Source: Bdellovibrionales bacterium (GTDB lineage Bacteria; Bdellovibrionota_C; UBA2361; SZUA-149). From it: a stretch of DNA of 34,837 nucleotides. The translations under genes were made by a program, and so were the position numbers. The DNA is taken from assembly GCA_020434415.1 (NCBI GenBank), contig JAGRAW010000007.1, positions 1 through 34,837 on the forward strand, given 5' to 3'. The notes under the pieces are model-generated. The model did not search any database, was not told the DNA's origin, and saw only the letters and a program-made list of their open reading frames with translations. Positions 1-11,103 of this stretch are shown one piece after another (the first letter of the stretch is position 1; every line of letters begins with the position of its first letter).

Positions 1-1392
1 CTGCTCGATCACGTCCAGTAGCTTCTCTGGATCGTCTCGGTGGAAGTATGCCGCTTCACGAGGCACTACATCCGCCTTGCCACCGAGCTGCAGCAAACGG
101 TCATAGAGTTCGAACTGACCCCTGTCATAGGCGTTCTCTGCAGCGGTGGTCTGCCAGATGCGGTTGAAGTCGTTGGGGTCTGCTCCAGCGGCGAGCAGCA
201 TATCGAACAGCGGCCATGCTTTCTTATGAAACGCAGCAGCAAGGGGAGTGTTGCCGTAGGTGTCGGCCTGATTAAGTTGAAGACCGTATGAAGTGAGCAG
301 GCGCAGCATCTCTACCGAGCGAACGCGAAGGAGCGCCTGAGAGCTAGTGGGGTCGATAAGATTGGGGGAGATACCCCGGGCTAACGCTTCTTCAGCTGCA
401 AGCAAGTCATTTTGCTCAAGCGCAACAAGAAATCGCTCCTCGTGCTTTTCTACTACTTCGGGGTCGCGCGTTTCACGAAGCTGCAGCACGTAGTACGATC
501 CGATGCTACCCGCGGCGAGAAACATGAGCGAGAAGATGAAGTACCAGACTCCGCGTGCCCGAAGTGAATGGAGCGCAGCAGCACTTCCCCCGGGAAGAAT
601 CTGCAAGCCGCCGGTGCTCAGATCCTGCACCAGCCCGCGCTTCTGGGCAGAGTAGGTGCCAATGACACAGACCTCTGCATCTTCGGCTACAATCTGCTCC
701 ATGCAGTAGAGCCCACGAAAGCTCTCGCGCTGCAGCACGTCTTCAGCATCCTCGAACAGCCAGTCTTCTCGGAGCGCGCCGTCATCCTCCAGCAAAAGCT
801 CTTTCATCTTCGAGAGCATCGTTGTCACGGCGAATTTCGAAAGCTTGGTAAACCGGGTCTGCTGCATGTACTGGCGAATCTCCGCGGCATACAGCTCTGC
901 GTCCCAGCGTTCTTCCGGAAAGGTATCCGGAACAGGAAACCCGAGGACTTTGATGTCGGTCACGCCGTCACTCACTGCCCAAGGGCACATTGCGTAGCCG
1001 CTGGCGTACATCTCCTTCGCCGTTTCGGTGCGCTTGTTGACCCGCGTTTGATACTCGCGGAAGAACTCGAAGCCTGCAATTACCGCCCTTTGCTTTTAGA
1101 ATGGCGTGACCAGCGGAGATCCGAGGGCACGCGCGCGCCCGACGGCAGCAAAGACCCGGCCGTCTTCAGGCCGTGAGCCGCGGGTTGTCGCGGAAACAAG
1201 CCGTCGTTGTTTGAATGCGAGAAAGCTATTACGTAGCAGCCCCCAGGCGCATGCAATGGCGAAGCCCCCGCCAAGAGCTCCGTAGAGGTACCCCGGCGGT
1301 TCAAACCGACCGTGGTAGTATGTGTACAAACCGAAAGCGGTGACTGCCCAAAGTAGCAGCAACTCAAGGCAGCCCCTGGCCATTGTGCGCAT
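1..1392 (-). pseudogene. GIDE-like membrane protein with ankyrin repeats, interrupted by an in-frame stop; runs off the left edge
   Basis: On the minus strand one reading frame runs from an ATG at 1392 to the window edge, broken only by a TAA at 1096-1098. Before the stop are 98 codons with two hydrophobic segments (about residues 8-26 and 36-54) and the start of a GIDE-like domain (GRARALGSPLVTPF). After the stop the frame continues with the expected rest of that domain (DDGALREDW, VCVIGTYS, GGLQILPGG). A third membrane segment (GVWYFIFSLMFLAAG) follows, then ankyrin-type repeats (NQADTYGNTPLAAAF, MLLAAGADPN). From memory of the family, a Ser usually follows the APF/TPF motif, so a single base change from a Ser codon to TAA would explain it. 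If the stop is real, the downstream part could start only at an internal ATG (1009-1011), losing half the domain. The 3' end lies outside the window. The family call is by motif recognition. A sequencing error is possible. Confidence 0.7.
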
Positions 1393-1445
1393 ATGCCCCT
1401 ACCGATTTGAAGATAGCGTTAGCCGATCCTCATAATTGATTGGGG

Positions 1446-1486
1446 ATATCTTGTCACGCCGGAAGCGTGGCGGAACAAGAAGATAT
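1446..1486. terminator. Dyad between glgB and the broken ankyrin gene, possible hairpin terminator
   Basis: An inner stem CACGC/GCGTG with a 5-nt loop lies inside an outer imperfect pair, ATATCTTGT against ACAAGAAGATAT, which needs a 3-nt bulge. It lies about 80 nt downstream of the glgB stop and upstream of the next minus-strand gene. No T tract follows, so a classical intrinsic terminator is not supported. A processing or attenuation hairpin is equally possible. The rest of 1393-1566 shows no gene. Confidence 0.35.
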
Positions 1487-1566
1487 GCAGAGACCGAGGA
1501 GGGGCAGCCCAACTACTTCGGTCCGCCCCCGAAAGATGCCTGTCCGGCTCAATCAAACCCCTCCGA

Positions 1567-3504
1567 CTAAAAATACCCCTCCGGCTTAAACAAAAGGGTT
1601 CCAAGAGGCGGAAGGTTCAGGACGAGTGAGTGCGGGCGACCGTGGGAGCCGCGTTCTTCTGCAAGCACTGAATCACCGTTCCCCTGCCCGCTGCCGCCAT
1701 AGATGTCTTTGTCGCTATTGAGCAGCTCCGTCCAGCGTCCTCCGCAGGGTACGCCGATTCGGTAGTTCGACCGGACCACAGGTGTAAAATTGCTGACGAC
1801 CAGGATTGTATCATTGTGCTTCGGAGAGCGTCTGATTGAGCTAATAACGCTTTGGGCATGATCGGTGCAGTCAATCCACTCAAAGCCTTCGGGCACGGTA
1901 TCGGCTGCGTACAGCGCAGGATGAGCACGAACCGTCAAGTTCAAGTCTCGGACCCAACGTTGCATGCCGCGATGCAAGGGGTAGTCGAGTAGATGCCAAT
2001 GTAGACCTCGAGCGTAGTTCCATTCATCCCAGTCTCCCAGCTCTGCTCCCATGAAGAGCAGTTTCTTTCCCGGATGAGCATACATATGGCCAAACAGAAG
2101 TCGGAGGTTTGCAAACTTCTGCCACGTATCTCCCGGCATCTGCGAAAGAAGCGAGCCCTTGCCGTGGACAACCTCGTCATGGGAGAGCGGCAAGATGAAG
2201 TTCTCGGTGAAAGCATACAGTAGTCCGAACGTCAGCTCAGAGTGGTGGTAGCAGCGGTGCACCGGGTCATTTCGCATGTAACGCAAAGTGTCGTTCATCC
2301 AGCCCATATTCCACTTGAAGCCGAAGCCGAGGCCGCCGGTGTACGTCGGCCGCGAAACCATGGGCCAGGCAGTCGACTCTTCTGCCGCGGTGAATGATCC
2401 GGCAGCCTCTTGGTAGGACAGCAAATTGAAGCGTCGGAGAAAGTCGATGGCTTCCAAATTTTCGCGGCCCCCGAACCGGTTCGGGATCCACTCTCCTTCT
2501 TTCCGCGAATAGTCCAAGTAGAGCATCGAGGCGACCGCATCCACGCGAAGTGCGTCGATGTGATACTCCTTGAGCCAAAAGAGCGCGCTGGAAAGCAGGA
2601 AGTTCGCTACTTCGCGGCGGCCAAAGTTAAACACATACGTACCCCAATCCGGATGCGCGCCCTGGCGTGGATCGGCGTGCTCATAGAGGTGGGTCCCATC
2701 GAAATAGGCGAGGCCGTGGGCGTCCGTCGGGAAATGCGCGGGTACCCAATCGAGAATGACGCCGATGCCGTATTCGTGGAAGCGCTCGACAAGGTGTTTG
2801 AAATCTTCCGGTGAGCCGAAGCGGCTTGTTGGCGCAAAGTAACCGGTTGTCTGGTATCCCCAGGAAGCATCATAGGGATGTTCTGTGATCGGCAGTAGCT
2901 CGACATGCGTAAAGCCCATCTCATGGATGTACGCCGGTAGCTCGTCCGCGAGTTCGCGGTAGGTCAGCCAGCGTCCGTCGCGCTGCTTCCACGAACCAAG
3001 ATGCAGTTCATAGACAAGGAGCGGTTCTTCAAGAATGTTCCGCCGTGGGCGCTGCTCCATCCATGCATGATCCGACCATTGATAGCCGAAAATATCGTGC
3101 ACGATAGAGGCCGTATTGGGACGCAGTTCCGCTGCAAACGCGTAAGGATCCGCTTTCTCGCCCTGAAAGCCGGTGTGCCGGTTCTCGATGTAGTACTTAT
3201 AGCGAGTGCCGACAGAAGCGGCATCGACGACGCCATGCCACACTCCGGCATCACTCGAGCGGAGCGGGCTAGCCTTGCGGTCCCAGCCGTTGAAGTCACC
3301 GATGACCGAGACGTACGTCGCATTCGGTGCCCATACTCCGAAGCCGGCTCCGGTGCCGGCGGCAAGGGGATGCGCCCCCAGCTTACGATAGCTCTCTAAA
3401 TGGCTTCCCTCCCCGAGGAGGTGGAGGTCGTACTCCGTCAGCAGCCCTATGCGGGGCGCTTCTCGATGTGTTCGAGAATTCCCTTGAGCGGTATGTGTAT
3501 CCAT
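1567..3504 (-). CDS. glgB: 1,4-alpha-glucan branching enzyme (GH13)
   Basis: 645 aa. It cuts alpha-1,4-glucan and re-attaches the piece in alpha-1,6 linkage, adding branches to the glucan made by GlgE upstream. A CBM48-type N-terminal domain ([20 protein letters not shown], about residues 57-75) precedes a GH13 barrel. The barrel has DALRVDAV with nucleophile D322, AEEST with acid/base Glu near 375, and [10 protein letters not shown] near 440. The protein lacks the extra N-terminal N1 module of about 100 residues found in E. coli-type GlgB (about 730 aa), so it is the short form. It is last in the operon. Its ATG at 3504 lies 58 nt inside the 3' end of treS/mak, with no clear Shine-Dalgarno sequence, so translational coupling is likely. 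No ATG start occurs between it and the conserved region. Confidence 0.96.
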   Translation of the reverse strand: MDTHTAQGNSRTHREAPRIGLLTEYDLHLLGEGSHLESYRKLGAHPLAAGTGAGFGVWAPNATYVSVIGDFNGWDRKASPLRSSDAGVWHGVVDAASVGTRYKYYIENRHTGFQGEKADPYAFAAELRPNTASIVHDIFGYQWSDHAWMEQRPRRNILEEPLLVYELHLGSWKQRDGRWLTYRELADELPAYIHEMGFTHVELLPITEHPYDASWGYQTTGYFAPTSRFGSPEDFKHLVERFHEYGIGVILDWVPAHFPTDAHGLAYFDGTHLYEHADPRQGAHPDWGTYVFNFGRREVANFLLSSALFWLKEYHIDALRVDAVASMLYLDYSRKEGEWIPNRFGGRENLEAIDFLRRFNLLSYQEAAGSFTAAEESTAWPMVSRPTYTGGLGFGFKWNMGWMNDTLRYMRNDPVHRCYHHSELTFGLLYAFTENFILPLSHDEVVHGKGSLLSQMPGDTWQKFANLRLLFGHMYAHPGKKLLFMGAELGDWDEWNYARGLHWHLLDYPLHRGMQRWVRDLNLTVRAHPALYAADTVPEGFEWIDCTDHAQSVISSIRRSPKHNDTILVVSNFTPVVRSNYRIGVPCGGRWTELLNSDKDIYGGSGQGNGDSVLAEERGSHGRPHSLVLNLPPLGTLLFKPEGYF

Positions 3505-6500
3505 GACGGCCTGTAGGCAATTTCATAGTCCAGTTCGTAAAACTCCTTGTCGAGCAAAAACAGGTGTAGCAGCTTGCTAAAATCCTCTGCCGCACTATTC
3601 AAGATATTCGATGCTCGACAAGTTTCTCGATACGTTGCGAGGAACTGGGCGCTTACCGCCTTTACCCAAACCGCCGAGCCGCGAGCCCCGAGTTCGGCGC
3701 TCTCATGCGTTGAAGCGTGTTCTGAGCCTCGCGAGGCCGCCCCAGCGTATCCTGCATAGCTGAAAGACCGAAGCATGCCCGCAACGTCCTTGAGCGGGGA
3801 GTGCTTTCGACGGCGCTCCTCCAATGGTAGGAGAGGTTCACCCTCAAAGTCAAAAATATAGAAATCCTCGCGCACCTTCATGACCTGTCCGAGATGGAAG
3901 TCTCCATGATAGCGAATTGCGTAGGACGCGCGCGTCTGGAGTGCGCTCGAGAGCTCATCCTCGAGCGCATGCACGCTGTCGCTTACGGCGCCACTGGACG
4001 CCAACAAGCGCTCGGTCAAGGCGCTGGGATCTTGCGTCGGCAAGCGTTCACTGCCCAGCCGACGAATCGCTGCAGTGATTCTGCCAAGAATAACTGTCGC
4101 GACATTTTGAATGTAAGCGGTGGTAATACGTTCCGGCTGGAATGCCGAGTCGTCGGTCGCTCGGGCAAGTGCAAGATGAAGTTCGGCAGTTCTCTGACCG
4201 AGCAGCGCAACTTCCGCTCCGAAGCTGCCCAGGAGGTGAACGAGTTCCGGAGGAACAGGGACATCGATATCGCGAGCGGGTAAATACGAACGACTCGCAT
4301 CCTCGGCGGCCGCGATAGCTGCCGGATCTAGCTCATTGTAGAAGCGCTCTAACTGCTCGAGTATATAGCTCCAACCGTCGCCGTGATTCTCGACAAATTC
4401 TTGTAGCACTACCAGTGTAGCGGTAGCCCCATCCGAGAAAATACCGTCGATCCAACCAGCGAGCTGAGGAATATTCCGAAAGCTCGACTGCTCACTGAGG
4501 TATCTGGTTATCTCGAGTTCGGGATTGACACCGATACGCAGATTCCGAAATGCTTTCAGTATCAGCTGTTCTCCGAAGACAAGAGAGGTGTTGCTTTGCT
4601 CCTTCGCAATTGCCCGCATGGGAGCGACAGCTCGCTGTCCCACAACCTGGTCCAACATTTCGAGCTTATGGCCGTGGACGCGCATGATGTGGCCCGCTTC
4701 GAATCGGCGTTCGTTCTGCATCGCTGCCAGAAGCAACTGACAGGATCGCCGCTCAAAAAGAGCGTCCACGAGCACACCCCCCTCGGTTGGTGTTCGAAGT
4801 ACGCCAATTATCTTCTCCGGCATGCGATCGACGAGCTCTTCTGCCGCCGATCCGAATGCCATGCGGACCGGTAAAAAATACCGCTCGCAGGTAGCATCGT
4901 CGTAGGAAGCATCCAGGAACAGAAAATAGCAGTGAGCGCCAATCTTTACGGCTTCTCGTATCTCAGCCGTAATAAGGTTTTTCGCCTTACCCTGATACCA
5001 GCGTTGTCGCGTGACATATTCCAATAGCACTTCTTGAATTTCGAGGGGGAGCTGTTGTCGTTCAAAGAGTTCCTGCTGCGAGTGGTCCAGCAGTATCGTG
5101 GCCGGTGTGAGTCCATCCGGCAGCTTTGACAGGCTCGTCGATAGCGGTTGCGGCTCAGGTTCAAGTTTGAACCACATAAACGAATGCGGGCTTAGCGTAA
5201 GAAAATAGGGAAGCTCGCCAATAGGCGGAAACTCCGTCCGGCCGATGAGTTCCATCGGAGTCCATCCGCGAAAGCGCCCCAAATCGAGCTCGGCTGGTTG
5301 CGTGAAACGAGACAGATTGCAGATGCAGAGAATAACCTCGTCCTCGAATTCGCGGAGGTAGGCGAGCACTCTACGATTTGCGGGGTGAAGAAACTCAAAT
5401 CGTCCGCGGCCAAACGCCTTATACTGGCGACGCAACGAAACAAGCCGCCGTACAAAGTTAAGCAGGGAGGAAGGGTTTCTCTCTTGCGCTTCAACGTTGA
5501 CAGCTTGAAAGCCGTAGACGGGATCCATGACCGTCGGCAAGTAGAGGCGAGCAGGGTCCGCCTTGGAGAAACCGCCATTGCGGTCATATGACCATTGCAT
5601 GGGCGTGCGCACTCCGTGGCGGTCGCCGAGATACACGTTGTCACCCATGCCGAGCTCATCCCCGTAATACATAATCGGCGAGCCGGGGAAGGAGAACAGA
5701 AGACCGGTGAGCATCTCCAGGCGACGGGTGCTGTTCTCGACTAACGGTGCGAGTCGTCGACGAATGCCCAAATTCAAGCGCATTCGGGGGTCTTGAGCGT
5801 ACTCCCGATACATGTAGTCGCGCTCATCCTCGCTCACCATTTCGAGTGTCAGCTCGTCGTGGTTTCTAAGAAACAGCCCCCATTGGCAGCTTGGCGGAAT
5901 CTCCGGAGTGCGCTCGATGATGTCGACGATCGGGTGTCGATCTTCTCGACGGAGTGCGATGAAGATGCGCGGCATCAGCGGGAAGTGAAACGCCATATGG
6001 CATTCGTCACCGTCGCCAAAGTAGGGGCGTACATCTTCAGGCCACTGATTCGCTTCCGCAAGCAACATCCGGTCGGGATAGTTTCGATCGACGAAGCTTC
6101 GTAGCTGCCGAATGACCTCGTGCGTTTCCGGAAGATTCTCGTTGTTGGTGCCTTCTCGAACACAGAGATAGGGAACCGCATCAAGTCGCACTCCGTCCAC
6201 CCCCATGTCCAGCCAGAACTTGAGGACCTTGATTACCGCCTGCACCACACGGGGGTTGTTCAGGTTCAAGTCAGGTTGGTGCGAGTAGAAGCGATGCCAG
6301 AAGTAGGCGTTCGCCACCGGGTCCCAGGTCCAGTTGGAGGATTCCGTGTCGCAAAAGATAATCCGGGTCTGTTGAAATTTCTGGTCGGTATCGCTCCAAA
6401 CATAGAAGTCCCGCTTGGGACTACCCGGTCGCGCGCGGCGAGCTGACTGAAACCACGGATGTTGGTCGGAAGTGTGGTTGATGACCAGTTCCGTAATGAC

Positions 6501-6818
6501 TCGAATGCCTCGGCGGTGCGCCTCGCGCAGAAACAGCCGAAAGTCCCTGATTGTGCCGTACTCGGGATGAATGCCGCGATAGTCGGCAATGTCGTACCCG
6601 TCATCCTTGCGAGGCGATGGATAGAACGGCAGCAGCCACAGCGCCGAGATCCCGAGCTTGGAAAGATAATCAAGTTTCTCGGTCAAGCCGATGAAATCAC
6701 CGATCCCGTCGCCGTTACTATCGTAAAACGACCGCACATGGGTTTGGTAGATTACCGCGTCTTTATACCACAGCGGATCTCGATCCATCGAGACTGAGCG
6801 ATATGGCTGAGCACTCAT
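3447..6818 (-). CDS. treS: Trehalose synthase/maltokinase fusion protein
   Basis: 1123 aa. The N-terminal half is a GH13 trehalose synthase that interconverts trehalose and maltose; the C-terminal half is a maltokinase making maltose-1-phosphate for GlgE. The TreS part starts [15 protein letters not shown], with nucleophile D213 ([10 protein letters not shown]), acid/base E255 (LLAEANQWP) and the stabilising Asp at 321 (RNHDE). From about residue 600 the aminoglycoside-phosphotransferase-like maltokinase begins ([12 protein letters not shown]). It has LILKAFRNL, the catalytic loop HGDFHLGQV at 971-979 and the metal-binding IFDFEGEP near 988-995. TreS-Pep2/Mak fusions are known in many bacteria. 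The ATG overlaps the glgE stop by 4 nt and is preceded by a strong GGAGGTGA inside the glgE end. Confidence 0.97.
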   Translation of the reverse strand: MSAQPYRSVSMDRDPLWYKDAVIYQTHVRSFYDSNGDGIGDFIGLTEKLDYLSKLGISALWLLPFYPSPRKDDGYDIADYRGIHPEYGTIRDFRLFLREAHRRGIRVITELVINHTSDQHPWFQSARRARPGSPKRDFYVWSDTDQKFQQTRIIFCDTESSNWTWDPVANAYFWHRFYSHQPDLNLNNPRVVQAVIKVLKFWLDMGVDGVRLDAVPYLCVREGTNNENLPETHEVIRQLRSFVDRNYPDRMLLAEANQWPEDVRPYFGDGDECHMAFHFPLMPRIFIALRREDRHPIVDIIERTPEIPPSCQWGLFLRNHDELTLEMVSEDERDYMYREYAQDPRMRLNLGIRRRLAPLVENSTRRLEMLTGLLFSFPGSPIMYYGDELGMGDNVYLGDRHGVRTPMQWSYDRNGGFSKADPARLYLPTVMDPVYGFQAVNVEAQERNPSSLLNFVRRLVSLRRQYKAFGRGRFEFLHPANRRVLAYLREFEDEVILCICNLSRFTQPAELDLGRFRGWTPMELIGRTEFPPIGELPYFLTLSPHSFMWFKLEPEPQPLSTSLSKLPDGLTPATILLDHSQQELFERQQLPLEIQEVLLEYVTRQRWYQGKAKNLITAEIREAVKIGAHCYFLFLDASYDDATCERYFLPVRMAFGSAAEELVDRMPEKIIGVLRTPTEGGVLVDALFERRSCQLLLAAMQNERRFEAGHIMRVHGHKLEMLDQVVGQRAVAPMRAIAKEQSNTSLVFGEQLILKAFRNLRIGVNPELEITRYLSEQSSFRNIPQLAGWIDGIFSDGATATLVVLQEFVENHGDGWSYILEQLERFYNELDPAAIAAAEDASRSYLPARDIDVPVPPELVHLLGSFGAEVALLGQRTAELHLALARATDDSAFQPERITTAYIQNVATVILGRITAAIRRLGSERLPTQDPSALTERLLASSGAVSDSVHALEDELSSALQTRASYAIRYHGDFHLGQVMKVREDFYIFDFEGEPLLPLEERRRKHSPLKDVAGMLRSFSYAGYAGAASRGSEHASTHESAELGARGSAVWVKAVSAQFLATYRETCRASNILNSAAEDFSKLLHLFLLDKEFYELDYEIAYRPSWIHIPLKGILEHIEKRPA

Positions 6819-8773
6819 CGAGTCACCTCCATTATGTGCGCAGGTAGCATCGGATCGAGGCGGACGTAGTTATGAGGACCGTGCCAGAGAAATGTTTGGT
6901 CCGATAAGCGATCCCAGAGATTGAGCGAGTCGTGCCGACGAAGGCCCAATCGATCCAGAGGAACGGTTATCGTCGCTTCCCTGCTCTGGAAGGGGTGCAA
7001 GGTCACGACGATCAGAAGATGACGTTCATTGGCGGGATCGAGCTTGAGGTAGGCAAGCATCTCCGTGCTGTCTATATCGCAGAAGAGAAGATTGTTCGTG
7101 TATTGGAGAGCACGATACTCCCTTCGCAGCGCATTCACCTGCGATACGAGTGGACGAATATTGCCGGGAGCGCGCCAGTTTCGCGATCTGATCTCGTACT
7201 TCTCGGAATGGAGATACTCTTCTTTACCGGGCACCGCTTCGCTTTCGCAAAGCTCGAAGCCACTGTAGATGCCGTAATTCGAACTCAGGGTCGCTGCGAG
7301 CACCAGCCTGATCTTGAACGCGCCCGGCCCCCCGGTTTGCAGCCCGAGCGGTAGGATATCGGGCGTGTTGGTGAAGAAATTTGGGCGGAAGAACTCGGAC
7401 TGTTCTCCTTGAGTGAGTTCGGTAAGGTACTCGGCCAGCTCTTGTTTAGTCGTTCGCCAGGTAAAATACGTGTACGACTGGGTAAAGCCCAGCTTGGCGA
7501 GGTTCGCCATTCGCTTCGGTCTGGTGAATGCCTCTGAAAGAAAGATGACGCCGGGGTCGATTGCATGAACCTCGCGGATGACCCACTCCCAGAAGGAGAA
7601 TGGTTTGGTGTGCGGATTATCGACACGGAAAATTCGAACTCCTTGCTCAACCCAGTGCAGGAAAACGCTCAGTAGCTCCTGCCACAGGGCTTGCCAGTCC
7701 TCGCATTCGAAGTTCAGCGGATAGATGTCTTGGTACTTCTTCGGGGGATTCTCGGCGTAGTGTATGCTTCCGTCCGGACGACGATAGAACCAATCCGGAT
7801 GTTCTCGCACGTACGGGTGGTCAGGTGAGCACTGAAACGCGATGTCGAGAGCTACTTCAAGTCCCACTTCCCGCGCATGGGCGACAAAGCGGCGGAATGC
7901 ACCAAGAGTACCAAGCTCCGGGTGAACAGCCTTATGTCCCCCTGTGTTGCTGCCGATTGCCCACGGACTTCCGGGATCCGTGGGACCGGCCTCGAGTGAA
8001 TTGTCCTTTCCTTTGCGGTTCGACTGTCCGATGGGATGGATCGGAGGCAGGTAGATGACATCGAAACCGAGGCCAGCGATATCCGCCAGCCGAGCTTCTG
8101 CTTCTGTGAACGTTGCGCTTCGTTCCGCAGAAGTACCCGCTGAACGCGGGAACAGCTCATACCAGGCGCTGAATCGCGCGCGTGGACGGTCGACCCAAAC
8201 CATCAGTGGCGGCGATGCTTCGCTTCGGTCGTCACGGCGTTGGTAGCGCAGCATCACCTCCTGCAACCGATCGTCAAGCGCCGCAGCGACAGCTTCGCTC
8301 TCGCTGTTGTCTTGCAACTTCTCTGCTTGCACCCGTAGCCAGTCTTTCTCGTTCTGGCCCGCTCTGAGGGCTGCAGCCTCAACGAGCGCGGCTCCTTCTA
8401 ACAGTTCACTGCGAAGCGCTTGGCGTGCCGCCAGCTTCTTGGCAAGCATGTGTTTCCAGGAGCCGAAGCGATCGATCCATGCAGCGACCGTGTAGAGATA
8501 CGGCACCTCCTCGGTAATGCGGAACGTTCCCGCCCACCGGTCGTTGCCAAGAAGCAGCATCGGAACCTCCCACCAGTCCTTGTCCGACACCTTGCGGAAG
8601 CGGACCACCGCCTGGATCGCGTCGTGCCCATCAGCAAAAATGTCGGCCTGAACCGTCAGCTGCTCTCCCACGGTGCGTTTGACGGGATAGCGTCCGCCAT
8701 CAAGCTTCGGATAGACCCGCTCGACGACGACGCGATAGAGCGCGTCGTTTGCAGGTTGCCGACCGACGCTCAT
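6815..8773 (-). CDS. glgE: Alpha-1,4-glucan:maltose-1-phosphate maltosyltransferase (GH13_3)
   Basis: 652 aa, the usual GlgE length. It transfers maltosyl units from maltose-1-phosphate to the end of a linear alpha-1,4-glucan. An N-terminal beta domain ([20 protein letters not shown]) precedes the barrel. The barrel has [13 protein letters not shown] (238-249), nucleophile D385 in [11 protein letters not shown], and acid/base E414 in [10 protein letters not shown]. The combination with TreS/Mak and GlgB just downstream is the defining gene set of the GlgE pathway. It overlaps glgX upstream by 4 nt (ATGA, 8770-8773) and treS downstream by 4 nt (6815-6818), so the group is almost certainly co-transcribed. 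Confidence 0.97.
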   Translation of the reverse strand: MSVGRQPANDALYRVVVERVYPKLDGGRYPVKRTVGEQLTVQADIFADGHDAIQAVVRFRKVSDKDWWEVPMLLLGNDRWAGTFRITEEVPYLYTVAAWIDRFGSWKHMLAKKLAARQALRSELLEGAALVEAAALRAGQNEKDWLRVQAEKLQDNSESEAVAAALDDRLQEVMLRYQRRDDRSEASPPLMVWVDRPRARFSAWYELFPRSAGTSAERSATFTEAEARLADIAGLGFDVIYLPPIHPIGQSNRKGKDNSLEAGPTDPGSPWAIGSNTGGHKAVHPELGTLGAFRRFVAHAREVGLEVALDIAFQCSPDHPYVREHPDWFYRRPDGSIHYAENPPKKYQDIYPLNFECEDWQALWQELLSVFLHWVEQGVRIFRVDNPHTKPFSFWEWVIREVHAIDPGVIFLSEAFTRPKRMANLAKLGFTQSYTYFTWRTTKQELAEYLTELTQGEQSEFFRPNFFTNTPDILPLGLQTGGPGAFKIRLVLAATLSSNYGIYSGFELCESEAVPGKEEYLHSEKYEIRSRNWRAPGNIRPLVSQVNALRREYRALQYTNNLLFCDIDSTEMLAYLKLDPANERHLLIVVTLHPFQSREATITVPLDRLGLRRHDSLNLWDRLSDQTFLWHGPHNYVRLDPMLPAHIMEVTR

Positions 8774-10935
8774 GATGTCCCGTAGTATACACTATCAGCC
8801 TGCTCCACGGCTGGAACTGCCACCCGCAGGACGGCAAGCGAGCAGGGGCGAAGCTGATATGTTTCACCACTGGAAAACTCTCCGGCGACGAAGCGTTCGT
8901 CGAATGTGTCGAGTACCCGCTCCCACTTCGTAGAAATGCCTCGCAAGGGAGGCAAACGGAACGGGATAATGAGCGTGTGGTCAGCGTTGAACAGCATTAT
9001 CAGCGTCGACCCGCTGATGGTTTCCCCACGCTCGTCGACGTCGACCTGCTCACCGAAGAGGAGTACGCCGAGGCAACGCATGTAGGGTTTCTGCCAGTTT
9101 TCCTCCGAAAGCTCTTCGCCATTCGGATCGAGCCACAGAATATCCGGCGCTTCCTCGCCGCGAATCGCTTGTCCATGGAAGAATCGACGGCGTTGGAGCA
9201 CCGGTTCGGACTTACGTAGCGCTATTGCTGCTCGGGTGAAGTCGAGGAGCCTTCGGCCCTCTTCGGTGAGGCGCCAGTCGAGATAGCTGAGGTCGTTGTC
9301 CTGACAATAGGAATTATTGTTGCCGTTCTGAGAGTTGGAAAATTCGTCGCCCGCGAGCAGCATCGGTACGCCCTGCGAAACCAACAACGTCAGCAAGAAC
9401 GCGCGCTTCTTTCGCTCACGCAGCGCGATGATGCCGGGATCGCCGGTTAGGCCTTCCTCCCCGCAGTTCCAACTGATGTTGTCGTTGTGGCCGTCTCTGT
9501 TCCCTTCTTTGTTCGCTTCGTTGTGCTTCTGATTGAAGGAAACAAGATCGTGCAGGGTGAAGCCATCGTGGCAGGTAATGAAATTGATGCTGGCGTGAGG
9601 CCGTCGATTGCTCCATTCGTATAAATCACTGCTACCGCAAATGCGGGTAGCGAATTCCGAGGCGACTCCGCCGTCTCCTTTCCAGAAATGGCGCACGCTG
9701 TCGCGATACTTGCCGTTCCATTCCGACCACAACACGGGAAAGTTTCCGACTTGATAGCCGCCTTCGCCTAAATCCCACGGTTCGGCAATAAGTTTGACTC
9801 GGGAGATGACAGGGTCTTGATGAATTATCTCGAAGAACCCGCTCAGGCGATCGACTTCATGCAGCTCCCGCGCGAGTGTGCTGGCAAGGTCGAACCGAAA
9901 CCCGTCGACATGCATTTCCAGGATCCAGTAGCGCAAACTGTCCATGATAAGCTGCAGCACTCGGTGGTTGCCCATCTCAAGGGTGTTGCCGCACCCACTG
10001 TAGTCCATGTAGTAGCGGGGATTCTCGGGGCTTAGTCGATAGTAGTTGGCGTTATCGATGCCGCGGAACGAAAGCGTAGGTCCGAAGTGATTCCCCTCGG
10101 CAGTGTGGTTGTACACGACATCGAGTATGACCTCGATGTCGGCGAGATGGAGGTTTTTCACCATCGTCTTGAACTGGCTGACGACATCCATCGAGGTCTC
10201 CGCGCTGCCGTACTCGTTGTGCGGCGCGAAGAAGCTAATGGTGTTATAGCCCCAGTAATTTCTCAGTCCCCGCTCGATTAGGTGACGGTCATGAAGAAAG
10301 TGATGCACCGGAAGCAATTCGACTGCAGTAACGCCGAGCTGACGTAGATGGTCGATGACCGGTTCGGTGCCGAGCCCCAGGTAGGTGCCACGAAGCTCTT
10401 CCGGGACCTCGGGATGGCGCATGGTCAGTCCCTTCACGTGCGCCTCGTACACGATAGACTGATGTTGAGGTACATCCGGGGGGCGGTCATCGCCCCAGGT
10501 GAAAGCGGCGTCTATTACCTTTGCCAGAGGCGCGAGCGCAGCATTGTCGTGATCGTCAAACGAAAGGTCCTCTGCAGGGTCGCCGATGCGGTAGGCGAAC
10601 ATTTCGTCCCCCCAGCGAAGCGATCGACCGATCGCTTTCGCATAGGGGTCGAGCAGAATCTTGTTGGCGTTAAAGCGATGCCCTGCACGCGGCTCCCAAG
10701 GACCGTGAACCCGATAGCCGTAGAGCTGGCCCGGCAGAATGTCGGGAAGGTACACGTGCCATACTTGGTCGGTCTGCTCTCGGAGCGTGATCCGTTCGCT
10801 TTCGTGTTCCGCGTCGACAGCATCAAAGAGACAGAGTTCGACCCGTTCGGCAGTCTCGGAGTAGAGAGCAAAATTTACGCCTGCACCATCCCATGTCGCT
10901 CCTAGAGGGTATGGTTTCCCCGGCCATATTCTCAT
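8770..10935 (-). CDS. glgX: Glycogen debranching enzyme (isoamylase-type GH13)
   Basis: 721 aa. It hydrolyses alpha-1,6 branch points of glycogen-like glucan. A CBM48 domain at the N-terminus ([19 protein letters not shown]) is followed by the GH13 barrel. The barrel has [13 protein letters not shown] (269-281), nucleophile D349 ([10 protein letters not shown]), acid/base E385 ([10 protein letters not shown]) and D457 (FITCHDGFT). The [10 protein letters not shown]-type motif ([17 protein letters not shown]) is typical of GlgX/TreX. The ATG at 10935 has a clear AAGGAGAG 3 nt upstream (10939-10946 on the minus strand). It is first in the four-gene glucan operon. No treY/treZ, glgA or glgC is present in the window. 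Confidence 0.96.
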   Translation of the reverse strand: MRIWPGKPYPLGATWDGAGVNFALYSETAERVELCLFDAVDAEHESERITLREQTDQVWHVYLPDILPGQLYGYRVHGPWEPRAGHRFNANKILLDPYAKAIGRSLRWGDEMFAYRIGDPAEDLSFDDHDNAALAPLAKVIDAAFTWGDDRPPDVPQHQSIVYEAHVKGLTMRHPEVPEELRGTYLGLGTEPVIDHLRQLGVTAVELLPVHHFLHDRHLIERGLRNYWGYNTISFFAPHNEYGSAETSMDVVSQFKTMVKNLHLADIEVILDVVYNHTAEGNHFGPTLSFRGIDNANYYRLSPENPRYYMDYSGCGNTLEMGNHRVLQLIMDSLRYWILEMHVDGFRFDLASTLARELHEVDRLSGFFEIIHQDPVISRVKLIAEPWDLGEGGYQVGNFPVLWSEWNGKYRDSVRHFWKGDGGVASEFATRICGSSDLYEWSNRRPHASINFITCHDGFTLHDLVSFNQKHNEANKEGNRDGHNDNISWNCGEEGLTGDPGIIALRERKKRAFLLTLLVSQGVPMLLAGDEFSNSQNGNNNSYCQDNDLSYLDWRLTEEGRRLLDFTRAAIALRKSEPVLQRRRFFHGQAIRGEEAPDILWLDPNGEELSEENWQKPYMRCLGVLLFGEQVDVDERGETISGSTLIMLFNADHTLIIPFRLPPLRGISTKWERVLDTFDERFVAGEFSSGETYQLRPCSLAVLRVAVPAVEQADSVYYGTS

Positions 10936-11103
10936 GCACTCTCCTTATTGACGGAAATTTTTTCGGAATCTTGCTGACCGATGCTGCCTACTATCGCGTG
11001 AGAGCGCGCTCCACCGAATGACGAGCGTCATGAGACTCGGAAGTCACGGCACCGGAACAGAGCCGACAGAATCACCGTACTGCATGATCGCGAGCAGCCC
11101 TGC
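10936..11103 (-). promoter_or_regulatory. Upstream region of the glg operon with two dyads
   Basis: This 168-base gap lies between the end of the FNT-family gene and glgX and holds the glgX ribosome-binding site (10939-10946). Two short perfect dyads are visible, GAGCGCGCTC (11002-11011) and ATGACGAGCGTCAT (11018-11031). Either could be an operator for the glg operon. No convincing -35/-10 pair was found. Both dyads are short enough to arise by chance, so the regulatory role is inferred only from position. Confidence 0.35.

Noticed and set aside
568-1176. 202-codon plus-strand ORF
   Set aside because: It is antisense to the GIDE-like/ankyrin frame, which carries recognisable domains; the plus frame has none.
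10348-10905. 185-codon plus-strand ORF
   Set aside because: Antisense shadow of glgX; no domain.
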